A stretch of DNA of 64,000 nt, taken from CAVQLX01 sp963811605. GTDB lineage: Bacteria; Desulfobacterota; Binatia; DP-6. The stretch covers positions 62,001 through 126,000 of the forward strand of contig CAWESA010000010.1 of assembly GCA_963811605.1 (NCBI GenBank), in the 5' to 3' direction. Position numbers and translations under genes: made by a program. This document shows positions 55,205-63,468 of the stretch, piece after piece (the first letter of the stretch is position 1; each line of letters opens with the position of its first letter). The notes below the pieces were generated by a model, which was not told where the DNA came from, did not search any database, and worked only from the letters and a program-made list of their open reading frames with translations.

Positions 55205-55530
55205 GGGGAGCCCCCCGTCGTGGCCCGTCCCGGGCAGGGCGCGGGCCCATCTGCCATCAGCACTGCCAGAGTCAGCCTGCAGAGGTCAATGGCCAACTTG
55301 CTTTTAAGTCGCGCTTTCTACTCTGCAGCGGAGCACCCATGCTTCTGTCTCCATGCCAGGCAGTGTTCCGGGACGAAGGTACGAGCCCGGCCGGGAAGCG
55401 CGGGGCTCGGTGTTCCGATGCGAAGGGCTTTGCGCGGTCACACCGCCCGCACGACGCGCGCACGCCTTGACAGCCCCGGAGGCGGGTGTCAGCGTCGATG
55501 TGTCCGGACACAGCTGAGGGAGGACGCGCC
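55205..55530. promoter_or_regulatory. Divergent promoter region with PadR operator candidate
   Basis: This 326-base region separates the minus-strand small gene/Crp pair from padR. It contains TTGACA at 55467-55472. At 55499-55512 is the perfect 14-bp palindrome TGTGTCCGGACACA, which reads as ATGT-N8-ACAG on a slightly wider window, one mismatch from the ATGT-N8-ACAT pattern known for PadR regulators. The palindrome is 18 bases before the padR ATG, so autorepression is likely. No gene is seen in the rest; a less GC-rich patch (55290-55330) may hold the promoter for the minus-strand genes. Confidence 0.55.
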
Positions 55531-56088
55531 ATGCGACACGGCAGCGGGATCCGCTTCGCCCTCCTCGGGGTGGTCTCACAGCATCCCGACGGCGTTCACG
55601 GCTACGCGTTGAAGCGGCACTGCGAGCGCGTCCTCGGCAACTTCTGGCAGCTCAACTTCGGCGAAGTCTACCGCGTGCTGGATCGCCTCGCGGCGGAGGG
55701 CCTGATCGAGCCGGTGGACCCGGGCGCGGAATCGAGCCGCAAGCTCTACCGAATCAGCGAGCGAGGGCGCCGCAGCCTGGACGACTTCGTGCTCGTGCCG
55801 TGCACCGACGCGCCGCGGCCGCTGCGCCAGGAGCTCGCCGTCAAGCTGCTCTTCGCAGGCCCCGACCGCCTGCAGGACGTGCTGCGGCTCATCGACCAGC
55901 AGCGCGAGACCTACATGCGCGAGCTGAGCCTGCTCGGCGTGCAGCGACGACGGCTGGCGCGGCGCGCGATCGACGCCTTCGTCACGCAGCTGCTGATCGA
56001 CGGCGCCGAGCTCAGCGTGCGCGCGGAGCTGGCCTGGCTCGACGAGGTGACGCTCAAGCTGACGCAGCGCTTCGGGAGTCCGGCGTGA
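55531..56088 (+). CDS. PadR-family transcriptional regulator
   Basis: 185 residues. The winged-helix core HGYALKRHCERVLGNFWQLNFGEVYRVLDRLAAEGLIEPV and KLYRISERGRRSLDDF define PadR; the C-terminal helices (RETYMRELSLLGVQRRRLAR) form the PadR dimerisation domain (Vir_act_alpha_C-like). ATG 55531 follows GAGGGAGG. Its TGA overlaps the GTG of the ABC ATPase, so the regulator is the first gene of the export operon it probably controls. Confidence 0.92.
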   Translation: MRHGSGIRFALLGVVSQHPDGVHGYALKRHCERVLGNFWQLNFGEVYRVLDRLAAEGLIEPVDPGAESSRKLYRISERGRRSLDDFVLVPCTDAPRPLRQELAVKLLFAGPDRLQDVLRLIDQQRETYMRELSLLGVQRRRLARRAIDAFVTQLLIDGAELSVRAELAWLDEVTLKLTQRFGSPA

Positions 56089-56801
56089 TCACGCTCCGTC
56101 AGGCGAGCAAGACCTTCGGCACGGGAGCCACGGCGGTGCGCGCCGTCGACGGCGTGTCCTTCACCTGCCCGCCGGGCGCCTTCTGGGCCCTCATGGGGCC
56201 GAGCGGCTGCGGCAAGAGCACCGTGCTCCACCTGATCGCCGGGCTGACGCCGCCGACCGGCGGCCACGTCCTGGTCGACGGCGCCGACATCGCCGCCATG
56301 ACCCCGGCCGAGTCGGCGGTGCTGCGCCGCCGGCGCATCGGCTACGTCCTGCAGGCCTTCAACCTCCTGCCGTTCCTGACCGCGCGCGAGAACGTCGCCA
56401 TGCCACTGGTGCTCGACGGCGTCCGCCAGGCCGAGGTCGACGGCCGCGTCGACGACGCGCTCGCCATGGTCCGGATGGCGCACCGCGCCGATCACCATCC
56501 CCCGCACCTCTCGGGCGGCGAGCAGCAGCGCCTCGCGATCGCGCGCGCGCTCGTCATCCGGCCCGCGCTCCTGCTCGCCGACGAGCCGACCGGCAATCTC
56601 GATCGCGCCGCCGGCCGGCAGATCATGGACCTGATCCACGACGTCAACGAGCGCACCGGCGTCACGGTGCTGCTCGTGACCCACGACCCGCTGCTGGCCG
56701 CCTGCGCCCATCGCGTGCTGCGCATGGTGGATGGCCGGCTGGGCCAGGAGATGACGCTGGGCGATCACCGCCCGGGCGCCGCGGCGGCGTCGCTGCACTG
56801 A
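56085..56801 (+). CDS. ABC transporter ATPase, LolD/MacB type
   Basis: 238 residues. Walker A GPSGCGKST (near 42), Q-loop YVLQAFNLLPFLTARENV, signature LSGGEQQRLAIARAL, Walker B LLLADEPTGNLD and H-loop LLVTHD. The LPFLTARENV region is typical of the LolD/MacB group that pairs with FtsX-like permeases. GTG start overlaps the padR stop; the permease follows after 10 bases. Confidence 0.95.
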   Translation: MITLRQASKTFGTGATAVRAVDGVSFTCPPGAFWALMGPSGCGKSTVLHLIAGLTPPTGGHVLVDGADIAAMTPAESAVLRRRRIGYVLQAFNLLPFLTARENVAMPLVLDGVRQAEVDGRVDDALAMVRMAHRADHHPPHLSGGEQQRLAIARALVIRPALLLADEPTGNLDRAAGRQIMDLIHDVNERTGVTVLLVTHDPLLAACAHRVLRMVDGRLGQEMTLGDHRPGAAAASLH

Positions 56802-56811
56802 GCGCGACCCG

Positions 56812-59403
56812 GTGCTGCGTCTCCTCCGTCAGGTGAGTCTGCGACAGCTCCGCACCAGCGGCGCGCGGACGGGACTGGTCATCGGGGGCACCGCCACCGG
56901 CGTCGCGCTCATGGTGGCGATCGCCGTCGTCAATCACACCGTGCTGGCCGGCTTTCGCCGCACGCTCGAGCTGATCGCCGGACCCGCACAGCTCGAGATC
57001 ACGCTCGGGAGCGGCGAGGTCGCCTTCGGCGACTCGGTGGTCGACGTTGCCCGCGCCGATCCGGGCGTCGAGGCCGCCCTGGGGCTGGTGCGCGGCACCA
57101 TGGCGCTCGCCGACCGGCAGGCCGAGCCACTCCAGCTGTTCGGCGTCGATCTGACCCAGGAGCACACCCTGGAGCGCTACCGCATCGGGCTCGCCCGCGG
57201 CAGCAGCGAGCGCATCGAGTGGCTCGCCGACCCCCGCTCGGTCGCGATCACCGCGGCGTTCGCGGCCCGGCACGGGCTCGCCGTCGGCGACCGCGTCCGA
57301 CTCACGACGCGGCGCGGGCTGCTGGTCGCGACGGTGCGCGGGCTCCTCGAGCCCCAAGGCCTCGCACGCGCGTTCGGCGGCGCGCTGGTGGTGATGGACC
57401 TGCCCGCCGCGCAGATGATCCTGGGGAAGGATCACCAGGTCGACCAGGTCGACCTCCTGCTCCGTCCCGGCGCCGACGTGGACGCCGTCCGGGCGCGCAT
57501 CCAGGCGAGCATCCCGTCGACGCTGGCGGTCGCCCCCCCGGTGCAGCGGGCTGCGCTCTACGAGGGCGTCCTGGCTTCGTTCCAGGCCATGCTGACCGGC
57601 CTCGGCCTGCTCTGCCTGGTCGCCGGCGTCTACCTCATCTACAACACCACCTCGACGGGGGCGGTGCACCGCGCGCTGGTCATGGCCTCGCTGCGGCTGA
57701 CTGGCGCCGAGCCGGCGCGGCTCTTGCGCCTCCTCATGCTGGAGGCATGCATCCTCGGCCTCCTCGGCACCGCCATCGGGATCCCGCTCGGGCTCGCGCT
57801 GGGACGGCTCCTCTTGGGCGCGGTGTCGACGGCGATGGGCATCGTGTTCCAGCTCACCCTCCCCATCGAGCACGTCGCCCCCGATCCGTGGGCGCTGGCG
57901 CGCGTGGCCGCGATCGGCGTGGGCGCGGCGCTGTTCGCATCCTGGTTCGCGGCCTGCCGCGTGACCGCGCTCGAGCCGCTCGACGTCCTGCGCGCCGATG
58001 CGCGCACGCTCGGTCCCCGCACGCGACCGGCGCGCCTCGCCGCGCTCTGGCTCGGCCTCGTCGCCCTGAGCGCGATCGCGCTCCTCCTCGAGGTGCGGCT
58101 CAAGTCGGTGGGGTGGGGCAACGCCGGCTCGACGCTGTGGTGGGCGTCGTCGATCGTGATCGCGATCCCGCTGGTCCAGGTCTCCGCCGCCGCGCTCGGC
58201 CGCCTGCTGACGCGGTGGTTCGGACCCGCCGGGCAGGTCGCCGCCGCCAGCCTGCTCCGCGCGCCGACCCGGGCCGGTGTCACGGTGGCGGCGATCGCGC
58301 TCGTGCTCACCGTCGCCATCACCGCCGCCTCACTCTCGCTCAGCCACCGCAACTCGGTGCGCAGCTATTTCATCGACGGCTTCCTGGCCAGCGACCTGTC
58401 GGTGAGCGGCGTCGCGACCGAGGGCGGCTGGCTCGAGAGCCCGATTCCGGGCTCCGTCGCCACCGAGCTGCGCATGCTGCCGGGCGTGCGCCGCACCGAG
58501 ATGTGGCGGGTGCTGCCCGGCGTGATGTACCGCGGCGAGCGCATCGCGGTGGCGGCGGGGAGCGACGGCCTGTTCGATCCCGCGCGCTATCCGCGCACCT
58601 GGTACCGGTCCGGCGACCCGGCGGCCGCGGCGCAGGCGATCCGTGCCGGACGCGGCGCCAACGTCTCGGAGAGCTTTGCCGACCGCTTCGGCGCCGGCGT
58701 CGGCGACGTGATCACGCTCGACACACCGACCGGTCCCCTCGTCCTGCCCGTCGTCGGCGTCGTGCCCGACTACATCTCGAACCGCGGCACCGTGCTGCTC
58801 GCCCGCCGCCTGTTCATCGACCGGTGGCGCGAGACGACGGTCAACCGCATCCACGTCTTCCTCGAGCCCGGGGCCCGGGCTGGGACCGTGCGGCGCGCCA
58901 TCCTCGAACGCCTGGGCGACTGGTTCGGCCACCGCTACCTGCTCAAGGTGCATACGATGGACGAGGGCGTCGCCTATCTCGCCAGGAAGATCGACCAGGC
59001 ATACGCGTTCACCGCCGCGATCCAGCTGCTCATCCTCCTGGTCACGCTGGCCGGCATCTTCGACCTGCTGCTGGCCGACCTGTGGGAACGCCGGCGCGAG
59101 CTCGCCCTCTGGCGCGTGATCGGGGCCGACGAGCGCGTGGTGCGGCGTTCGGTGGTGATCGAGTCCGCCGCCCTGGGCGCGCTCGGGGCGCTGCTCGGGC
59201 TCGCCGTCGGCACGGTGACCACGTGGATGTGGGTCCGCGTGAACTACCGCTATCTCCTCGGCTACTACCTCGACCTGCATTTCGCGATCGGCACCTCGGT
59301 CTGGTTCGTCGCGCTCGTGCTGGTCGCGACCGTGGTCGCGGGTTTCGCCGCCGCGCGCCACGCCACGCGCCAGCCCATCCTCGACGGCATCCAGGTGGAG
59401 TAG
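56812..59403 (+). CDS. FtsX/MacB-type ABC permease, double-length
   Basis: 863 residues from GTG 56812. Two FtsX-type units: an N-terminal helix and large periplasmic domain, three helices (LLCLVAGVYLIYN, ILGLLGTAIGIPLGLALG, AALFASWFAACRVTALEPLDVLRA), two central helices, a second periplasmic domain, and a C-terminal set ending AAARHATRQPILDGIQVE. This eight-to-ten-helix layout is that of lipoprotein or lipid-extracting exporters. It works with the LolD-like ATPase and is under PadR control; substrate unknown. Confidence 0.9.
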   Translation: MLRLLRQVSLRQLRTSGARTGLVIGGTATGVALMVAIAVVNHTVLAGFRRTLELIAGPAQLEITLGSGEVAFGDSVVDVARADPGVEAALGLVRGTMALADRQAEPLQLFGVDLTQEHTLERYRIGLARGSSERIEWLADPRSVAITAAFAARHGLAVGDRVRLTTRRGLLVATVRGLLEPQGLARAFGGALVVMDLPAAQMILGKDHQVDQVDLLLRPGADVDAVRARIQASIPSTLAVAPPVQRAALYEGVLASFQAMLTGLGLLCLVAGVYLIYNTTSTGAVHRALVMASLRLTGAEPARLLRLLMLEACILGLLGTAIGIPLGLALGRLLLGAVSTAMGIVFQLTLPIEHVAPDPWALARVAAIGVGAALFASWFAACRVTALEPLDVLRADARTLGPRTRPARLAALWLGLVALSAIALLLEVRLKSVGWGNAGSTLWWASSIVIAIPLVQVSAAALGRLLTRWFGPAGQVAAASLLRAPTRAGVTVAAIALVLTVAITAASLSLSHRNSVRSYFIDGFLASDLSVSGVATEGGWLESPIPGSVATELRMLPGVRRTEMWRVLPGVMYRGERIAVAAGSDGLFDPARYPRTWYRSGDPAAAAQAIRAGRGANVSESFADRFGAGVGDVITLDTPTGPLVLPVVGVVPDYISNRGTVLLARRLFIDRWRETTVNRIHVFLEPGARAGTVRRAILERLGDWFGHRYLLKVHTMDEGVAYLARKIDQAYAFTAAIQLLILLVTLAGIFDLLLADLWERRRELALWRVIGADERVVRRSVVIESAALGALGALLGLAVGTVTTWMWVRVNYRYLLGYYLDLHFAIGTSVWFVALVLVATVVAGFAAARHATRQPILDGIQVE

Positions 59404-59454
59404 CGCCGCGCTGCCTTGCAGGCCCCGCGCACCCCGTGGTAGGGGCGCGCTCCC

Positions 59455-60192
59455 ATGCTCACCCGCGTCCATCACGTGGGGCTCGTGGTGCGCCGGCTGG
59501 AGGACGGGCTCGCCTTCTGGCAGGACGCACTCGGCCTGCACGTCTCGAAGCAGGCGACCGTCCGCGACCAGGGCGTCAAGGCCGCGCTGCTGCCGATCGG
59601 ACGGAGTGAGATCGAGCTTCTCGAGCCCATCGATCCCGCGGGCAGCGTCGCCAAGTTCCTCGAGAAGCGCGGCGAGGGCCTCCACCACGTCTGCTTCGAG
59701 ACACCCGACGTCGCCGGCGAACTCGATCGCGCGCGCGGCGCCGGCTTTCCCCTCATCGACGAGACGCCGCGCGCCGGTCTCGCCGGCACCATCTGCTTCT
59801 TGCATCCCAAGGGGACTCGCGGCGTGCTGGTCGAGTTCGCGACGCCGCCCCCCGGCGAGACGCATCACGCGACCGCAGGCCGCGGTGGCCTCGCGCTCGC
59901 CGAGGTGACGGCGCGCAGCCGCGACGCCGGCGCGGCGGTGGAGGTGTTCACCGCCCGCCTGGGGCTCGAGCGCGCGGACGGTGACGCGGTCGCTGCCGGC
60001 GGCGTGCGCCTGCGCTTTCTCGCCGACGCGGGCGGCGTCGAAGCCTTGACGGGCATCGTGCTCGAGGCCGCAGACCTGGCGGCGGCGCGCGCCGCGCTCG
60101 CGGGCCACGGACCGATCGCCGACGGGCCCGGCATCCGTCTCGACCCCGCCCGCTGCCACGGCGTGCCGCTGGCGCTCCGCGGCAGCGCGTGA
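59455..60192 (+). CDS. Methylmalonyl/ethylmalonyl-CoA epimerase with extra VOC-like half
   Basis: 245 residues. Residues 1-133 match methylmalonyl-CoA epimerase: VHHVGLVVRRLEDGLAFWQDALGL, AALLPIGRSEIELLEPID, FLEKRGEGLHHVCFET and GVLVEFA with the metal ligands. Residues ~140-245 form a second, degenerate VOC-like unit (LAEVTARSRDAGAAVEVFTARLG) lacking the ligand set. The epimerase converts ethylmalonyl-CoA and methylmalonyl-CoA stereoisomers and links Ccr to Ecm. MeaB and Ecm are 2.3 kb downstream on the other strand. Confidence 0.85.
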   Translation: MLTRVHHVGLVVRRLEDGLAFWQDALGLHVSKQATVRDQGVKAALLPIGRSEIELLEPIDPAGSVAKFLEKRGEGLHHVCFETPDVAGELDRARGAGFPLIDETPRAGLAGTICFLHPKGTRGVLVEFATPPPGETHHATAGRGGLALAEVTARSRDAGAAVEVFTARLGLERADGDAVAAGGVRLRFLADAGGVEALTGIVLEAADLAAARAALAGHGPIADGPGIRLDPARCHGVPLALRGSA

Positions 60193-60206
60193 GCCGGGGA
60201 TCCGCG

Positions 60207-60869
60207 ATGGACTGGATCACCAGCGCGATCGACATCTTCCTGCACCTCGACCAGCACCTGAACGCGTGGGCGGGCACGCTCGGACCCTGGCTGTACCTGG
60301 TCCTCTTCGTCGTGGTCTTCTGCGAGACCGGGCTGGTGGTGACGCCGTTCCTGCCCGGCGATTCCCTCCTGTTCGCGATCGGCGCGCTGGTCTCGATCCC
60401 GGGCTCTCCCCTGTCCCTGCCGCTGGTCCTGCTCCTGCTGTGGATGGGGGCCGTCCTCGGGGACGCGGTCAACTACGCGGTCGGCAAGTTCGTCGGGCCC
60501 AAGGTGTTCTCGAGCCCGCGCTCGTGGCTGCTCAATCCCGACCACCTCCGCCGCACCCACGAGTTCTACGAGCGGCACGGCGGCAAGACCATCTTCCTCG
60601 CGCGCTTCGTGCCCATCGTCCGGACCTTCGCGCCGTTCATCGCCGGAATCGGCAAGATGTCGTACTCGCACTTCGCCATGTGGAACGTCACCGGCGGGCT
60701 CGTCTGGGTCTTCGGTCTGGTCCTGGCGGGCTACTTCTTCGGCCGCATCCCGATCGTCCAGGAGCACTTCGAGACCGTGATCCTGGGCATCATCGCCGTC
60801 TCGGTGGCGCCGCTGATCGCCGAGTGGATGCGGGCGCGCGCCCGCGCCCGGCGCGCCACGCCGGCCTGA
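60207..60869 (+). CDS. DedA-family membrane protein
   Basis: 220 residues from ATG 60207; a GTG at 60189 overlapping the epimerase stop would add six residues. VFCETGLVVTPFLPGDSLLFAIGAL, GDAVNYAVGKFVG, the amphipathic FYERHGGKTIFLARFVPIVRTFAPFIAGIGKM and C-terminal GYFFGRIP identify DedA, a family of half-transporters that flip or move lipid carriers. Four to six membrane segments. Confidence 0.95.
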   Translation: MDWITSAIDIFLHLDQHLNAWAGTLGPWLYLVLFVVVFCETGLVVTPFLPGDSLLFAIGALVSIPGSPLSLPLVLLLLWMGAVLGDAVNYAVGKFVGPKVFSSPRSWLLNPDHLRRTHEFYERHGGKTIFLARFVPIVRTFAPFIAGIGKMSYSHFAMWNVTGGLVWVFGLVLAGYFFGRIPIVQEHFETVILGIIAVSVAPLIAEWMRARARARRATPA

Positions 60870-60962
60870 CGCCGTCAGCGCGCGGCCCCGCCACCCGCGG
60901 TCGGTCAACGCAGCTGCGCACCGGCCCTTGACCCGCGGCGCGCGACCCCCGATACCTCGGGC

Positions 60963-61763
60963 ATGTCGGACCGCGTACGGATCACCCTGACGGGCGGCGT
61001 CGCCGACGTCCGCCTCGCTCGTCCGGAGAAGCTGAACGCCCTCGATCCCGCCATGTTCGAGGGCCTGGTCGAGACGGGCCGCTCCCTCGGCGTCGAGCCC
61101 TCCGTGCGCGCCATCGTGCTGTCGGGCGAGGGCCGGGGGTTCTGCGCCGGCCTCGACTTCGCCAGCTTCATGGCGCTCGGCTCGGGCGGCGGCCCCGGCC
61201 TGCTCCGGCGCGAGGAAGGGAGCGCCGTCAATGCAGCCCAGCGTGCCGCCTGGATCTGGACCGAGGTTCCGGTCCCCGTGATCGCCGCCGTGCACGGCGT
61301 GGCCTACGGCGGCGGCCTCCAGATCGCGCTCGCCGCCGACGTCCGGCTGGTCGCGCCCGACGCGCAGCTCTCGGTCATGGAGATCAAGTGGGGACTCATC
61401 CCCGACATGACCGGCTCGCAGACGCTCCGCCACCTCGTCCGCCTCGACGTCGCCAAGGAGCTCACCTTCACCGGGCGCGTGGTCTCCGGACGTGAAGCCG
61501 TCGACCTCGGCCTCGCGACGCGGCTCGCCGACGACCCGCACGCCGCCGCCCTCGCCCTGGCGCGCGAGATCGCCGGCAAGTCGCCGCACGCCGTGCGCGC
61601 CGCCAAGCGGCTCCTGAACACCACCGCGGCGGCGAGCCGCGAAGATGGCTTCCGCCTGGAGGAGCAGCTCCAGCGCGGGCTGATCGGGTCGCCCAACCAG
61701 CTCGAGGCGGTGCAGGCGAACATCGAGAAGCGCGCGCCGCGGTTCGTCGACCCCGCCGACTAG
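60963..61763 (+). CDS. Enoyl-CoA hydratase/isomerase (crotonase family)
   Basis: 266 residues: VRLARPEKLNALDPAMFEGL, VLSGEGRGFCAGLDF (oxyanion hole), AVHGVAYGGGLQIALAADVRL and EIKWGLIPDMTGSQTL. The second catalytic Glu expected near GLVP(E/D) is replaced by the PDM region, which occurs in several crotonase-family subgroups, so hydratase activity is not certain. A crotonase converting 3-hydroxybutyryl-CoA to crotonyl-CoA would feed Ccr. Confidence 0.85.
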   Translation: MSDRVRITLTGGVADVRLARPEKLNALDPAMFEGLVETGRSLGVEPSVRAIVLSGEGRGFCAGLDFASFMALGSGGGPGLLRREEGSAVNAAQRAAWIWTEVPVPVIAAVHGVAYGGGLQIALAADVRLVAPDAQLSVMEIKWGLIPDMTGSQTLRHLVRLDVAKELTFTGRVVSGREAVDLGLATRLADDPHAAALALAREIAGKSPHAVRAAKRLLNTTAAASREDGFRLEEQLQRGLIGSPNQLEAVQANIEKRAPRFVDPAD

Positions 61764-61831
61764 GCGACCGACCGGGACATCGGCTCGGAGGCGCGGGATC
61801 GCCGAGCAGAGCCTCGGGTCAGGCTCTCCGG

Positions 61832-62434
61832 CTAGGCGCGTGTGATCGGCACGTGCCCGGGCTGCTCCCGGACACGGTCGAGCCAGGCGCGAACCGCCGG
61901 GTGCGGGCCCAGGTCGAAGCCGCCCTCGGCGGCGACGTGCGTGTAGGCATAGAGCGCGACGTCGGCGATGGTATAGCGCCCGGCGACGAAGAACGGGCTC
62001 AGGCGCAGATGCCCGTCCATCACCGCGAGCGCCGCCTCGCCGAGCGCGCGCTTGGCGGGCAGGAGCGCGCGACGCTCGTCGGTCAGCCCGGTGTGCAGCC
62101 AGAACCGGACGGTCGCGATGTTGGGCTCGTGGCTGTACTGCTCGAAGCACATCCACTGCAGCACGCGCGCGCGCGCCAGCCGATCGGCGGGCAGGAACGG
62201 CGTGCCCTCCGCGAGATACCACAGGATGGCGTTCGACTCGGCGAGATGGGAGCCGTCCTCGAGCGCGAGGGTCGGGATCCGGCCGTTCGGATTGCGCGCC
62301 AGGAACTCCGGCGTGCGACTCTCGCCCTGCACGATGTCGACCTCGACGCGCTCGAACGGGATGCCGAGCTGGTGCAGCAGCAGGCGCACCTTGTAGCCGT
62401 TTCCGGACGCGAGGTAGTCGTAGAGGCGCAGCAC
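61832..62434 (-). CDS. Glutathione S-transferase family protein
   Basis: 200 residues from GTG 62434. The N-terminal thioredoxin-like domain has YDYLASGNGYKVRLLLHQLG and NPNGRIPTLALEDGSHLAESNAIL (glutathione gamma-Glu recognition by the ES pair); the C-terminal helical domain includes FFVAGRYTIADVALYAY. Cytoplasmic, probably a detoxification enzyme. Lies 14 bases downstream of meaB in the same orientation. Confidence 0.9.
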   Translation of the reverse strand: MLRLYDYLASGNGYKVRLLLHQLGIPFERVEVDIVQGESRTPEFLARNPNGRIPTLALEDGSHLAESNAILWYLAEGTPFLPADRLARARVLQWMCFEQYSHEPNIATVRFWLHTGLTDERRALLPAKRALGEAALAVMDGHLRLSPFFVAGRYTIADVALYAYTHVAAEGGFDLGPHPAVRAWLDRVREQPGHVPITRA

Positions 62435-62448
62435 TCCCGCGCCCCTCG

Positions 62449-63468
62449 TCAGTGAACGCGGGCGCGAACCGCGTCGAGCGCCGCGGCTTCGAGCTCCTCG
62501 TAGCCGCCGTCCGGGCCCCCGTCGTGCGAGCCGAGGAAGCGCCGCAGCTCGTCCACGCCGAAGGCGCCGTAGCGCTCCGCGATCGCCTTCTCGAGGAAAT
62601 GCCGCTCCTTCGTCCGCAGCGCCGCCGCGTCGGGCACGGCCACGTGGCTGTCGAGGAACGCCGCCAGCTCGGCCACCCCCGTGCCGCGCAGCGCGCTGGT
62701 CTGGAAGACATGGTGCGCGGGGGCGCCGTCCGGGCGGGCGATGCGCGCGCAGTCGAGGGCGGCGCGCAGCTCGAGCACGCTGCGGCGGGCCAGCTTGGTC
62801 TCGTCGCACTTGTTGACGACGAAGACGTCGGGGACCTCCATGACGCCGGCCTTGAGGAACTGCACGTGGTCGCCGGTGAGCGGTTGCAGGACCAGCACGG
62901 TGGCGTCGGCCAGCGCCGTGACCTCGATCTCGCTCTGGCCGATACCGACCGTCTCGACGAACACGAAGTCGAACAGGTGGCGGAGCAGCCGGGTGACCGC
63001 GAAGGTGCGCCGTCCGACACCGCCGAGATCGCCGTGCGTGGCCTGCGAGCGGAAGAAGATACGCGGCTCGCCCACCGGGAAGTGCGTGCGCAGGCGGTCG
63101 CCCAGCAGGGCGCCGCCCGACTCGACGCTCGACGGGTCGATCGCCAGCACGGCGACGCGGACCGCCGGTCCGGCCTCCAGGAGCTCGAGGGCCAGCCGGC
63201 CGATGAGCGTGGACTTGCCGGATCCGGGCGTCCCGGTGACGCCGATCACCCGCGCACGCAGCGGGAAGGCGTCGGGATCGTCACGCAGGTGCCGGAACAC
63301 CGCGGCGCGGCGCGCGCGGCCGGCCTCGTGATCCTGCTCGATCAGGGTGATCAGGCGAGCGAGCGGGTGCTTCTCGAGCCGGGCCGCCCCGTCGATCAGC
63401 GCCTGGGTCGAGGGATCGAGCGACCCCGCGGCCGGCCTACGCGCTGGCGACGCGGACCTCGGGCTCAT
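62449..63468 (-). CDS. meaB: B12-dependent mutase GTPase chaperone
   Basis: 339 residues of the MeaB/ArgK G3E GTPase family. P-loop GVTGTPGSGKSTL (near 78), VLAIDPSSVESGGALLGDR, and switch/base-recognition FVFVETVGIGQSE and VVNKCDETK. It loads and protects adenosylcobalamin on methylmalonyl- or ethylmalonyl-CoA mutase. ATG 63468 overlaps the ecm 3' end by 32 bases; a GTG at 63480 is possible. The pairing with ecm supports an ethylmalonyl-CoA mutase chaperone role. Confidence 0.93.
   Translation of the reverse strand: MSPRSASPARRPAAGSLDPSTQALIDGAARLEKHPLARLITLIEQDHEAGRARRAAVFRHLRDDPDAFPLRARVIGVTGTPGSGKSTLIGRLALELLEAGPAVRVAVLAIDPSSVESGGALLGDRLRTHFPVGEPRIFFRSQATHGDLGGVGRRTFAVTRLLRHLFDFVFVETVGIGQSEIEVTALADATVLVLQPLTGDHVQFLKAGVMEVPDVFVVNKCDETKLARRSVLELRAALDCARIARPDGAPAHHVFQTSALRGTGVAELAAFLDSHVAVPDAAALRTKERHFLEKAIAERYGAFGVDELRRFLGSHDGGPDGGYEELEAAALDAVRARVH

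Noticed and set aside
59865..63020. Very long open frame on the minus strand (about 1050 codons) covering epimerase, DedA, crotonase, GST and meaB
   Set aside because: It is antisense or out of frame to genes with clear family motifs and has an Arg/Pro/Ser-rich translation typical of GC-rich shadow frames.
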